Assembly (NCBI RefSeq): GCF_036327005.1
Contig: NZ_JAUGZK010000008.1
Coordinates: forward strand, 62,001-126,000
Source: Alkalimonas mucilaginosa
GTDB lineage: Bacteria; Pseudomonadota; Gammaproteobacteria; Enterobacterales; Alteromonadaceae
Length of the DNA stretch: 64,000 nucleotides
Direction: 5' to 3'
A model generated the notes under the pieces. It was not told the origin of the DNA, made no database searches, and saw nothing but the letters and a program-made list of their open reading frames with translations. Made by a program: the position numbers and the translations under genes. Shown piece after piece: positions 17,207-25,904 of this stretch (position 1 is the stretch's first letter; the number at the start of each line of letters is the position of its first letter).

Positions 17207-18361
17207 TTACCGCTCGAATAAAGGATAGATGGTCACGCCCTGCACCACCCGATTGACCAGGCCAGTCGGGCACGGATTATCCGGCGATATTCCAAGCTCA
17301 ATGGCTTTGAAAAATGCCAACAACTGACCGCACAACGCATAAGGAAAGCAAAGCCAGCTATCATCATCTGGTAGTAAGCCAGTATCCAGCAACTCCGAAC
17401 ACAGTTGCACCGACAAGGCCTGCTGGTCTTGGCAAAGCTCCTGCTGCATATCCAGATCGTAGCGCCGACTGTATGGATCAAGTGCATCCAGCAGTACAAT
17501 CTGAGTGCTCTGATTGACTAAAGATTTCGGGCCATGCCGAAAACCCAGGGACGTTTCATAAAAGCTTGGAATTTGGCCGGCCGTCAGCTCCAGATACTTC
17601 AAAGCCAACTCCCTTGCCACCGCCTTTAAGGGTCCGGAACCCAGGAAAACAATACGATCACAGCTGTGCGCCGATAAGCTTTTTAAGCGGGTTACACTGT
17701 GCTGCAAAAGATGCTGACTTAATGCAATCATCCGGCTTGCCTGCGCCTTGTCAGCACCAAACAACAGCATGGTAGCAAACAACATGCAGCTGTAACTGCT
17801 GGTCATGGCAAAGCTCTGATCGTTGGCTTCGGCAGGCATGAGCCAAAGCTGAGTAGCGGCATCATCTACAGCCATTTGAGCCAGTTTGCCATCGGCATTG
17901 CAACTGAGCACCAGATGGTGGCTGTCAGGGTGCAACTGACGCACCATCTGTGCAGCCGCCACACTCTCCGGGCTGTTGCCCGAGCGACCATACGATACCA
18001 GCAACACCGGCTGATCCCCTGCCAGATAAAGCTGTGGGTGACTGACCAAATCGGTGGTTGCCAGTGCCTGCACCTGAGCCTGACTTCCGAGTTGCTGTTG
18101 CAAATAAGGAGCCAGTGCCTCTCCGATGTAAGCAGAGGTACCGGCACCGGTCAAAATCAAGCGCAGCCCTGGCTGTTGCAGTACCTTAGTCAGCCAAGGT
18201 AACCAGCCCGCGGTTTCCTGCTCAAAACCATCAAGCAGAGTGCGCCATAACTCTGGCTGCTGACTAATTTCTTTCGCGGTCGCCTGGGCACCGGCCTGAC
18301 GTAACTCAGCCTGCGATAATCCCAGCATCAAACCTGCATCGTGATTCAAAGCCGTTGTCAT
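17207..18361 (-). CDS. agaS: SIS-domain amino-sugar phosphate deaminase/isomerase, AgaS type
   Basis: A 384-residue protein with two sugar-isomerase (SIS) domains. In the GalNAc pathway AgaS converts galactosamine-6-P into tagatose-6-P and ammonia. Visible features are GAGTSAYIGEALAPYL (about residue 60), the SYGRSGNSPESV phosphosugar site, MTSSYSCML near 185 and a second SIS half with VFLGSGPLKAVARE. The start at 18361 has AGGAG upstream and overlaps the kbaZ stop in an ATGA. There is no glutaminase domain, which rules out glucosamine synthase GlmS. AgaS is what makes this locus GalNAc rather than GlcNAc. Confidence 0.9.
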   Translation of the reverse strand: MTTALNHDAGLMLGLSQAELRQAGAQATAKEISQQPELWRTLLDGFEQETAGWLPWLTKVLQQPGLRLILTGAGTSAYIGEALAPYLQQQLGSQAQVQALATTDLVSHPQLYLAGDQPVLLVSYGRSGNSPESVAAAQMVRQLHPDSHHLVLSCNADGKLAQMAVDDAATQLWLMPAEANDQSFAMTSSYSCMLFATMLLFGADKAQASRMIALSQHLLQHSVTRLKSLSAHSCDRIVFLGSGPLKAVARELALKYLELTAGQIPSFYETSLGFRHGPKSLVNQSTQIVLLDALDPYSRRYDLDMQQELCQDQQALSVQLCSELLDTGLLPDDDSWLCFPYALCGQLLAFFKAIELGISPDNPCPTGLVNRVVQGVTIYPLFER

Positions 18362-19662
18362 GACGATTGCTCCTGTTGGTAGCGCAAACCACAAGCACTG
18401 GCATAGCGTGCCAGTACTAATTGTATATGGCGAATCACCAGTTGCTCTGGATCATTCACCAGCTCACTCCCGGTCTCAGGCAACGCATGCTGCGGTAAAA
18501 ACTGATGCAGAACTGGCTGACTGACTTCCAAGTGCCGTATATTGTCAAATAAACGCTGCACTGCCTGTTGCAGCTCAGGCTCAGGCCAATAGTAACGAAT
18601 GCGATCGCTGTAGCTGTATAGCAGCAACTCCGACAGCCTGGTATCTTGCGCCTGGTAGAACTTTTGCCAGTAAGCAGGTTTAGCCTGCATCAGCTCAAGA
18701 CACTTAGTTTGCAGTTGCGAGCACTCAGCAGCGGGCAATAGTTGCTGCTCCAGCTGTGCCAATGCAAATAATGCTTCACGCAACGCAAAGGTTAACTGTG
18801 GCCCAACCTTCAAAATAGCAAAGTGACCTTGCACCAGAGCGTGGTAAGCCGCTTCGGTTTGATAATCGGTAGAATGGGCTTCAAACACCAGACCTGGCTG
18901 GCTGGCAATAAATGCACTCAAAGCATTGGCTTTCTTAGCATCAAAGGCATGCACCCTGCTGTTATCAAACTCGACGCCAGGCTGCACCACCACAGCAATC
19001 ACCCTAGACCAGACCTCAGCCGATAAACCCTGCCTGACAAAAGCTTGCTGATGAGCCAAAAGAGTCGCCTGCACACTGTCCAACGAGGTCGGCACAATAC
19101 CCTGCTCCAGCTCAGATACGCCCCCTGGTGGTGGCACTTCAGTGCCAATCACATAACTCAGGCTCCCGGCTCGGTTGGTTCGAAGCGCATTTTCTTCAGC
19201 AACCTGACACAAACGTGCCGCCCGGCTGGCTATTAGTTGATCAGACAGCACAGGCGGATCATCGGCACAGCGCATGCTGGTATCCAGGTGAATTTTGGTA
19301 AAACCCGCAGCGACAAAAGCAGCAATCAGGTCTTCCGCCTTAAGCATTGCCTCTGCCGCCGGCAATTCCTGCCAGCAGACCGGCCCTAAGTGATCGCCAC
19401 CAAACACCAGGTGTTCGGGATTGAAGCCAACCTCAGTAGCCAGTTGCTTTACAAAGGCAATAAAATCGGCCGGCAGCATGCCGGTGTAACCGCCAAACTG
19501 ATTGACCTGATTGGCGGTGGCTTCAATCAGTAACAAGCTGTGATCCTGCTTCGCCTGGAGCAAAGCCGCTTTTAGGACCAGCGGGTGGGCGGAACATACG
19601 GAGTAAATTCCTTGCTGCTGGCCAGCCTTGTTGGCAGCAAAGATAGAGTGCAATGCGTGCAT
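18358..19662 (-). CDS. kbaZ: Tagatose-bisphosphate aldolase accessory subunit (KbaZ/AgaZ/GatZ family)
   Basis: A 434-residue protein of the GatZ/KbaZ family. In E. coli this family is the non-catalytic partner that stabilises the class II aldolase KbaY or GatY, which splits tagatose-1,6-bisphosphate. Visible family pattern: IYSVCSAHPLVLKAAL, IEATANQVNQFGGYTGM, HLVFGGDHLGP and TKIHLDTSMRCADDP. The length is typical. The catalytic KbaY partner is not in this window, nor is a tagatose-6-P kinase. GAGGATCG precedes the ATG. It lies 80 bases after the GH109 gene, with a terminator hairpin between them. Confidence 0.92.
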   Translation of the reverse strand: MHALHSIFAANKAGQQQGIYSVCSAHPLVLKAALLQAKQDHSLLLIEATANQVNQFGGYTGMLPADFIAFVKQLATEVGFNPEHLVFGGDHLGPVCWQELPAAEAMLKAEDLIAAFVAAGFTKIHLDTSMRCADDPPVLSDQLIASRAARLCQVAEENALRTNRAGSLSYVIGTEVPPPGGVSELEQGIVPTSLDSVQATLLAHQQAFVRQGLSAEVWSRVIAVVVQPGVEFDNSRVHAFDAKKANALSAFIASQPGLVFEAHSTDYQTEAAYHALVQGHFAILKVGPQLTFALREALFALAQLEQQLLPAAECSQLQTKCLELMQAKPAYWQKFYQAQDTRLSELLLYSYSDRIRYYWPEPELQQAVQRLFDNIRHLEVSQPVLHQFLPQHALPETGSELVNDPEQLVIRHIQLVLARYASACGLRYQQEQSS

Positions 19663-19680
19663 GCGATCCTCAAACTATGT

Positions 19681-19706
19681 AAAAAAGACCGGGGCAAGCC
19701 CCGGCT
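19681..19706 (-). terminator. Rho-independent terminator or attenuator inside the aga operon
   Basis: Read on the minus strand, CCGGGG and CCCCGG pair around a 4-base loop and are followed by six T. It lies after the GH109 stop and only 18 bases before kbaZ, leaving no room for a new promoter beyond it. It should reduce transcription of the catabolic genes relative to agaR and GH109. Confidence 0.8.
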
Positions 19707-19742
19707 AAAAGGCAGAAAGGTGTGAGCAATAGGTTGTCTCTG

Positions 19743-21113
19743 CTAACTCACTATCCCAAGCGGCTGGCCACTTTGCCAGGCACCACGGGTAAAGTCAGGG
19801 ATATCTTTCGAGTTACCGCGATCGGCCACCGATGCCACCGACAGTGGCAGAATCACTGACCAGGCAGCACCATCATACACATCCTGATCCAACGGCTCGC
19901 CATTGCGCAGGCAATAGATCATGCGCCAGCACATCAGAAAATCCATGCCACCATGGCCGCCCTGCTTTTCTGCTTCTTTGCCCATCCGGGTCCACAACGG
20001 GTGATCGTATTTTTGGTACCAATCTTCCATCTCATAATCCCAGTGATGAAAATCGAGCCGGCCGCCAGTTTCCAACGCAATACGATTGGGAAAGCCGGCA
20101 AAGACGCCATTGGTTCCCTGGATCAGATTGTGCCGGCTGTAAGGTCTCGGGGTTGTGGTGTCATGCTGCACCATGATGGTTCGGCCTTTTACCGTTTTGA
20201 TGATGCTGGTATTGATATCCCCATGCACAAAGTTCAGTTGATTACGCGGATGATCGGCTGGAAATTCGCGCTTGGCATAAGCTGCCCGCCCCAGGGCTGG
20301 TGAGCTCATCGAAGTCAGGTAATCGAAGCGATCACCGCGATTAATGTTCATGTACTGTGATACGGGGCCAAGGCCATGGGTCGGATAAATATTGCCATTG
20401 TGGGTGGTATGGTAATGGGTGCGCCAGGAACCGGTTTTCCGATCCATTTGCTTCATTTGCCAGCGTAGTTCATGGATGTAAGCCGCTTCGCCATGCAACA
20501 GCTCACCAAACAGGCCCTGACGTACCATATTCAGCACCATCAGCTCGTCCCGACCGTAATTGACATTTTCCATCATCATGCAGTTGCGCTGGGTTTTCTC
20601 TGCGGTATCGACCAGATCCCACATTTCTGCCACAGTCAGCGCTAGCGGTACTTCAACAAAAGCATGCTTGCCGGCCAACATGCTGTCTTTGGCCATCGGA
20701 TGGTGCCATTCCCAGGGGGTAGAAATAATGACGATATCGATGTCATCCCGCGCCAACATGTCCCGATACGCATAGGGGTGCTCACCATAGAGTGCTGGCT
20801 TTTCGCCACCCAGCGAGGTCACAATACCAGCCGCTCGCTCCAATACAATTGGGTCGGTATCACAGACTGCCGTCACCACAGCACCGTCGATATGGCAGAA
20901 ATGGCGGACAAAACCCACACCACGCTCACCAACGCCTATCAACCCAACCCGAACCGTCTCCATTTTTGGGGCGACCAGACCCATCACGCTTTTGCCTTTT
21001 GCTGCAGGTGTATAGGCACCTCCTGCCTGACTGCTACTGCAGGCAGTCATAGCACCCAGGGCTGCGGTTGCCATGGTGGCTTTTAAAAACGATCGACGAT
21101 TCAGTTTGGACAT
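19743..21113 (-). CDS. GH109-type alpha-N-acetylgalactosaminidase, Tat-exported
   Basis: A 456-residue Gfo/Idh/MocA-fold protein of the GH109 family, NAD-dependent glycosidases that release terminal alpha-GalNAc. The N-terminus has a twin-arginine signal (NRRSFLKATMATAALGA) ending in MTAC, a possible lipobox, so the enzyme is probably periplasmic and lipid-anchored. The Rossmann motif VGLIGVGERGVGFVRHF begins near residue 55; later come STPWEWHH, FVEVPLALT and THGLGPVSQYMNINRGDR, which are typical for GH109. Start 21113 is chosen because AGGAG then lies 7 bases upstream; an ATG at 21119 would be too close to it. It is 13 bases downstream of agaR. A plain oxidoreductase is the alternative, but Tat export and context favour GH109. 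Confidence 0.85.
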   Translation of the reverse strand: MSKLNRRSFLKATMATAALGAMTACSSSQAGGAYTPAAKGKSVMGLVAPKMETVRVGLIGVGERGVGFVRHFCHIDGAVVTAVCDTDPIVLERAAGIVTSLGGEKPALYGEHPYAYRDMLARDDIDIVIISTPWEWHHPMAKDSMLAGKHAFVEVPLALTVAEMWDLVDTAEKTQRNCMMMENVNYGRDELMVLNMVRQGLFGELLHGEAAYIHELRWQMKQMDRKTGSWRTHYHTTHNGNIYPTHGLGPVSQYMNINRGDRFDYLTSMSSPALGRAAYAKREFPADHPRNQLNFVHGDINTSIIKTVKGRTIMVQHDTTTPRPYSRHNLIQGTNGVFAGFPNRIALETGGRLDFHHWDYEMEDWYQKYDHPLWTRMGKEAEKQGGHGGMDFLMCWRMIYCLRNGEPLDQDVYDGAAWSVILPLSVASVADRGNSKDIPDFTRGAWQSGQPLGIVS

Positions 21114-21126
21114 TGCCATGCTCCTG

Positions 21127-21909
21127 TTATTTATTTTGTTTGACCAGATGTAAACGCACACCCTGTCGCTCTAATGCCTGCACATACTCATCCGGAATGC
21201 CATCATCGGTAACCAGGGTATGGATCCGCTGAATGGGGCAAATGCGATGAAATGCCCGGGCATTGAATTTGGATGAGTCGGTTACCACTATGATTTCACT
21301 AGCGATTTCGCACATAATGCGATTAAGCACCGCCTCTTTTTCAAAATGTGTTGCCAGCCCGGTTTTCAGGTCAAAGCCATCAACACCCAGGATCAACTTG
21401 TTAAAGTGAAAATCCTGCAAACTCTTCTCAGCCAGATGGCCATAAAAGGACATCGATTTTTTCCGCAGCACACCGCCGGTCAACATCACCTGAACGTCGT
21501 CTGCTTGAGCAAGCTCCAACCCGATATTCAAACCATTGGTCATCACTACCAGGTTTTTCCGATCGACCAGGTTGGCTGCAACTTCTTGTGTGGTAGTGCC
21601 GGAATCCAATAAAATTTGCTCGTTATCGCCGACCAATTGAGCAGTTGCTTTACCCAGCAACTGCTTTAACGCATGGCGGTGGTGGCTCTTCTCTTTCAGT
21701 GACAACTCCCGACTTAGTTGCGAGTTGACCATAGCGCCACCACGGGAACGTACCAGCATTTTTTTACGATCCAATATCCCCAGATCGTTACGAATAGTCA
21801 CTTCCGATACTTGAAAACGATCGGATAACTCTTTGACCGATACCTTGCCCTGCTCTTGCGTTAACCGCACAATTTGCTGTTGCCGCTCAATCGTATTTAA
21901 TCCACTCAT
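21127..21909 (-). CDS. agaR: DeoR-family repressor, AgaR type
   Basis: A 260-residue DeoR-family regulator: an N-terminal winged helix (ERQQQIVRLTQEQGKVSVKE, then VSEVTIRNDL recognition helix) and a sugar-phosphate sensing domain (LLDSGTTTQEVA, VVMTNGLNI, LTGGVLRKKSMSFYG, LGVDGFDLKTGL). It is the first gene of the minus-strand aga operon and faces the TonB-dependent receptor gene. By family knowledge it represses in the absence of an amino-sugar phosphate inducer. Candidate TTTCG operator repeats are at 22131-22161. Confidence 0.9.
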   Translation of the reverse strand: MSGLNTIERQQQIVRLTQEQGKVSVKELSDRFQVSEVTIRNDLGILDRKKMLVRSRGGAMVNSQLSRELSLKEKSHHRHALKQLLGKATAQLVGDNEQILLDSGTTTQEVAANLVDRKNLVVMTNGLNIGLELAQADDVQVMLTGGVLRKKSMSFYGHLAEKSLQDFHFNKLILGVDGFDLKTGLATHFEKEAVLNRIMCEIASEIIVVTDSSKFNARAFHRICPIQRIHTLVTDDGIPDEYVQALERQGVRLHLVKQNK

Positions 21910-22092
21910 ATCAACGTTGCTCTTAGTTTCCTGCCTAAATTTAACCTTAAGATAACACCTCAGTTGATACTTTCAAATGCTTACGAAAAATACGAGCCAA
22001 CAAATTACGGTCCCCCGCTCTACCAGCAGCCTTTTATAGATGTACCAGCCACCAAAAAGAAAAGCAAGCAATATTTTTTTTTGCCTTCGGTA

Positions 22093-22122
22093 TTGATCGC
22101 TGAGCAAAAAACAGGCTATAAG
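22093..22122 (+). promoter_or_regulatory. Candidate promoter of the TonB-dependent receptor gene
   Basis: TTGATC (22093-22098) and TATAAG (22117-22122) are spaced by 18 bases. A start near 22129 would place the CGAAA/TTTCG repeats just downstream. The rest of the 318-base gap between agaR and the receptor (21910-22227) is AT-rich; I see no gene in it. Confidence 0.5.
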
Positions 22123-22130
22123 AATAACAT

Positions 22131-22161
22131 CGAAACAAAATACACCTTTCGATATGTTTCG
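22131..22161 (+). promoter_or_regulatory. Candidate AgaR operator (TTTCG half-sites)
   Basis: Three half-sites: CGAAA at 22131-22135, and TTTCG at 22147-22151 and 22157-22161. The last two are exactly 10 bases apart, one helical turn. Repeats of this kind are typical of DeoR-family operators, and TTTCG-rich sites are described for AgaR. It lies downstream of the candidate promoter at 22093-22122. Confidence 0.5.
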
Positions 22162-22227
22162 AATAAAGATTTATTGCAGTGATTCAAAAGACAAGAGCGC
22201 ACAATAACGAACACAGGGGAACACATC

Positions 22228-25026
22228 ATGATACAACGCTCATTTATACCTACACCTGTCGCGCTGGCGCTGGCCAGTTTCTTCAGTATGCAAACACCTG
22301 CTTTACTGGCCGGACAGCAACAAAATACAGAAGAGGAGGTTGAGCGCATTCAGGTTAGCGGTATCCGCGGCAGTATTAGCGAGTCGCATTTTTTAAAGCA
22401 ACACGCCACCAGTGTGATTGATGTGGTGGTGGCTGATGATATTGGTAAATTTCCGGATGAGAATTTAGCTGAAGCCTTGCAACGCATTCCAGGGATTACC
22501 ATCACCCGCAACAGTGGCGAAGGCCAGAATATCTCGGTGCGGGGTTTAAGTGGCAATTACAACAGCACCACCCTGAATGGCAGGAAACTGGCATCCGAGT
22601 TTGCTGGCAGGGACTTCAATTTTGACACCATCGCCTCCGAATTGGTCAATGTGCTAAGCGTGTATAAATCGCCCGAAGCCAGGTTGATTGATGGCGGCAT
22701 TGGCGCAGTGATTGATATTGAAACCCGCAAACCATTAGCTCTGGATGGTCGTACCGTGGCCGCTTCGGTCAAAGGCATTCATGAATCCCGCTCCGGTGAT
22801 ATTCATCCGCATGCCTCCTTTATTCTTGGCGATAAAACGGCCGATAACCGCTTGGGGGCGTTATTCTCACTGGTTTACTCACGTAAAACCCTACGTGCTG
22901 ATACCTACAGGGCCTCAGGCTTTGAGGATGAAGATGAGGACGCCTTCCTCAATGTGGATATGAATGGCGATGGCGTCATCAGCGATGACGAACGTTTTCC
23001 ATCTCAAATCCCCATGTACATGTATTTTGCCAATGCACAGGATGTGCGCACCCGCATCGGTGGCTCACTGGCCTTGCAGTGGCAACCCAGTGATCGGTTG
23101 GATCTGAATCTGGATGCTCTGTACTCGCGATATACTACCGATGGCAGCTTCTACGAGATAGGTTTTGTGAATTACGACGAGGACTGGACGCCCAGTACCC
23201 CCATCTTTACTGAGCCGGGCTTTGATGAACTGGGAAGGGTCAATAAAATCCGCCAGACCGGCCCCGAGACCATGGTGGAACTATTAAACCGCACCACCCC
23301 CCGACACAGCGATACCTGGCAATTAGGCACCAATGCCCGTTATTACCTGAATGATGAATGGACGTTGGAAGCAGATGCAGCCTATTCGGAAGCCCGGAAC
23401 AAAAACAATGGCGACAATCGTTTTATTGTTGCCCGTGGTTTTGTTGATGCCATTGATATTGATTACAGCAGCGGCAACATGCTGCCCGATGTGGTGATTG
23501 AGCCAGGTCTGACCGCCGATCAGCAGTATGGTGCGCATTACAGTTTGAGTTCTGGCACTGGGGTAAAAGATACCGTTACCGATCTAAAGCTCATTACGCA
23601 ATACCAACCCTTTGGCAGTCGATTAACCCGACTGGATGCAGGTCTGACCTACCTACGTCAATCCAAGCAACAAGATGGATTTCGTTCCAGAAATCCAAGC
23701 CAGTTTAGCCGCGGAGGCTTCTTTTTAGAGCGGGATGGTTACGCATTTGACAACAGTACCGTATTTCAAAGAGGAGCTTTTGAGCTATTTGAAATCCCCT
23801 CTTATGTCTTTCGCCCTGCCAATTTTGATAACTTTTTAAAAGGCGAGAACAGCATCACGCCAAACCCTTGGCCAAGTTTTGATTACGACGATTTGGTAGA
23901 CTATTACCGCAGTATCAATGCCGATGCTGCCAATGCCGGCATCGTTGCCAGTGTAGTGCCACAAGACAGTTACAAAGTAACTGAAGCGGTTAGCGCTGTC
24001 TATCTGCAAGCCGATTTTGAAAGTGAACTATCAAACCTGCCTTTTGTGTTAAACCTGGGGCTACGGGCCAGCAGAACGGCTGTCGATGCATCAGGCTTTG
24101 GCTACGATTTTAGTTTCATTGAACTGGATCCAGCGACTGGAGAGCCGGTAAATAATGACTGGCAAGATGAGGTGGTGAGTGTAGGCTACAGCGGCAACTA
24201 CTCCAATGTGTTACCGAGCATGAATTTCCGGCTCCAGTTAACGGATAGTTTGCAGCTTCGGGCTTCAGCTGCAGAGGTACTAAGCCGGCCAAGCCTCAGC
24301 TACCTTCGTCCATGGGCTGAGGCCAACTTCACCAGCCGTGAGCAGGGCTTACCAGTGCTGACCCGTGGTAATGCCAGTGTTAAACCTGAGCGGGCTCGTC
24401 AGGGCGATTTGGTGCTTGGTTGGTACTTTGCCGAAGCCAGTGCATTGAATGTGGGTGTTTTCTATAAGGATATTCTGTCCTTTATCAGCTCTGAGGGTAA
24501 GAGAGGCGTAGTTGAAGGTATTGAGTACTTAATTTACGAGCCGGTAAGTGGTGATTATGGCGCCTCAGTGCGTGGTTATGAACTGGCCTGGCAGCAATCC
24601 TTTGCTGATGTTTTGCCGGCACCTTTCGATGGACTGGGCTTTTTGCTTAATTACACTTATGTCGACAGCAACTACGAAGACCCAGAGCTAAAAGCTGCCG
24701 GCCTGCCCTTTCAAGACATGTCGAAAAATTCCTACAACGCTGTGCTTTATTACGAGCAGTATGGCCTGCAAGCACGACTGGCTTATAACTGGCGTAGCAA
24801 GTACCTGTTAAACCCGGATGCCTGGGGTGGACCTGCCTGGCATGCTGCCTACGGGCAGCTGGATGCCAGCCTGAGCTACGACATCAACGACAAGGTCACG
24901 GTGTTTGCCGAAGCCTCCAACATCACCAACAACCGCGCCTGGCACTACATCGACCGGGACGATCAAGTGGCCTACCTGGAGCGCTTTGGAACCCAACTTT
25001 CATTGGGGATCCGAGCCTATTTCTAA
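22228..25026 (+). CDS. TonB-dependent outer-membrane receptor (likely GalNAc-glycan uptake)
   Basis: A 932-residue receptor. Signal peptide ends near AGQQQ (residues 1-29). The plug domain begins with VERIQVSGIRGSISES, followed by DDIGKFPDENLAEALQRIPG and ISVRGLSGNYNSTTLNG, the pattern of the Caulobacter/Shewanella carbohydrate-type receptors. The beta-barrel then runs to the end, with a terminal aromatic residue (GIRAYF) as expected for outer-membrane insertion. Start has AGGGGA upstream. It is divergent from agaR and shares its regulatory gap, so it probably brings GalNAc-containing oligosaccharides to the periplasmic GH109 enzyme. Substrate is inferred. Confidence 0.92.
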   Translation: MIQRSFIPTPVALALASFFSMQTPALLAGQQQNTEEEVERIQVSGIRGSISESHFLKQHATSVIDVVVADDIGKFPDENLAEALQRIPGITITRNSGEGQNISVRGLSGNYNSTTLNGRKLASEFAGRDFNFDTIASELVNVLSVYKSPEARLIDGGIGAVIDIETRKPLALDGRTVAASVKGIHESRSGDIHPHASFILGDKTADNRLGALFSLVYSRKTLRADTYRASGFEDEDEDAFLNVDMNGDGVISDDERFPSQIPMYMYFANAQDVRTRIGGSLALQWQPSDRLDLNLDALYSRYTTDGSFYEIGFVNYDEDWTPSTPIFTEPGFDELGRVNKIRQTGPETMVELLNRTTPRHSDTWQLGTNARYYLNDEWTLEADAAYSEARNKNNGDNRFIVARGFVDAIDIDYSSGNMLPDVVIEPGLTADQQYGAHYSLSSGTGVKDTVTDLKLITQYQPFGSRLTRLDAGLTYLRQSKQQDGFRSRNPSQFSRGGFFLERDGYAFDNSTVFQRGAFELFEIPSYVFRPANFDNFLKGENSITPNPWPSFDYDDLVDYYRSINADAANAGIVASVVPQDSYKVTEAVSAVYLQADFESELSNLPFVLNLGLRASRTAVDASGFGYDFSFIELDPATGEPVNNDWQDEVVSVGYSGNYSNVLPSMNFRLQLTDSLQLRASAAEVLSRPSLSYLRPWAEANFTSREQGLPVLTRGNASVKPERARQGDLVLGWYFAEASALNVGVFYKDILSFISSEGKRGVVEGIEYLIYEPVSGDYGASVRGYELAWQQSFADVLPAPFDGLGFLLNYTYVDSNYEDPELKAAGLPFQDMSKNSYNAVLYYEQYGLQARLAYNWRSKYLLNPDAWGGPAWHAAYGQLDASLSYDINDKVTVFAEASNITNNRAWHYIDRDDQVAYLERFGTQLSLGIRAYF

Positions 25027-25056
25027 AGATAGCGCCGTCTAAATCATACTCCCATT

Positions 25057-25080
25057 GGGCGCAGCTACAGCGCCCTTTTT
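25057..25080 (+). terminator. Terminator after the TonB-dependent receptor
   Basis: GGGCGC and GCGCCC pair around a 7-base loop, followed by TTTTT. It separates the receptor from the ABC exporter genes. Confidence 0.85.
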
Positions 25081-25178
25081 GATCCAAAAAATACCAGATC
25101 ATCCAGCTTGCTGTAGATCAAGCCAATTCGCATCAGGCTGTGCCATACTAAGCTATTGCTTTTTCATAAGGAAATGTG

Positions 25179-25904
25179 GTGTCTGTCACAACCGAACGCA
25201 AAGAGCCGGTTTTTTCTGCCCATCAGCTAACCCGTCATTACCAGATGGGGGATGTGCTGATCCAGGCGCTGCGTGGGGTCGATCTGGAGCTGTACCGCGG
25301 TGAGTTTGTGGTACTGTTAGGCGCCTCCGGCTCTGGTAAATCGACCTTACTCAATATTCTGGGTGGGCTGGATACGGCCAGCTCTGGTGAGCTGCGGTAT
25401 GGCAATACGGTATTAAGCCAGGCCGATGACAAAGCATTAACCCGCTATCGTCGCGAACAGGTCGGCTTTGTGTTTCAGTTTTACAACCTGATCCCCAGTT
25501 TGACCGCGCTGGAAAATGTTGCCTTAGTCACCGACATCAGCTCCAATCCGATGTCGCCGCACGAAGCTCTGGCGATGGTGGATCTGACTGAGCGCAGCGG
25601 TCACTTCCCGTCACAACTCTCCGGTGGTGAACAGCAGCGGGTGGCGATTGCCCGCGCTATTGCCAAAAAGCCCAGGGTACTGCTGTGCGATGAGCCAACC
25701 GGAGCGCTCGACTCCAAAACCGGCAGCAAGGTGATGGCAGTACTGCATCAGATTAATCAGCAATTGGGTACCACCACCCTGGTGATCACCCACAACGAAG
25801 CCATTGCCGCTATGGCGGATCGGGTTATTCGATTAAAAGACGGGCAAATTGTCGATATTCAGCACAACCCTGCTCCCAAATCCGCCTCGGAGCTCAGCTG
25901 GTAA
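25179..25904 (+). CDS. ABC exporter ATPase, MacB/LolD type
   Basis: A 241-residue ATP-binding subunit. Walker A GASGSGKST near 49, Q-loop VFQFYNLIP, signature LSGGEQQRVAIARA near 150, Walker B VLLCDEPTGALD and switch His in VITHNEA are all present. The pattern belongs to the MacB/LolD class that works with FtsX-type permeases. Two GTG codons (25176, 25179) can start it; the second gives better spacing to TAAGGA. Its stop overlaps the permease start by one base (TAATG). Substrate unknown: lipoprotein, peptide, macrolide or lipid export are all possible. Confidence 0.92.
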   Translation: MSVTTERKEPVFSAHQLTRHYQMGDVLIQALRGVDLELYRGEFVVLLGASGSGKSTLLNILGGLDTASSGELRYGNTVLSQADDKALTRYRREQVGFVFQFYNLIPSLTALENVALVTDISSNPMSPHEALAMVDLTERSGHFPSQLSGGEQQRVAIARAIAKKPRVLLCDEPTGALDSKTGSKVMAVLHQINQQLGTTTLVITHNEAIAAMADRVIRLKDGQIVDIQHNPAPKSASELSW

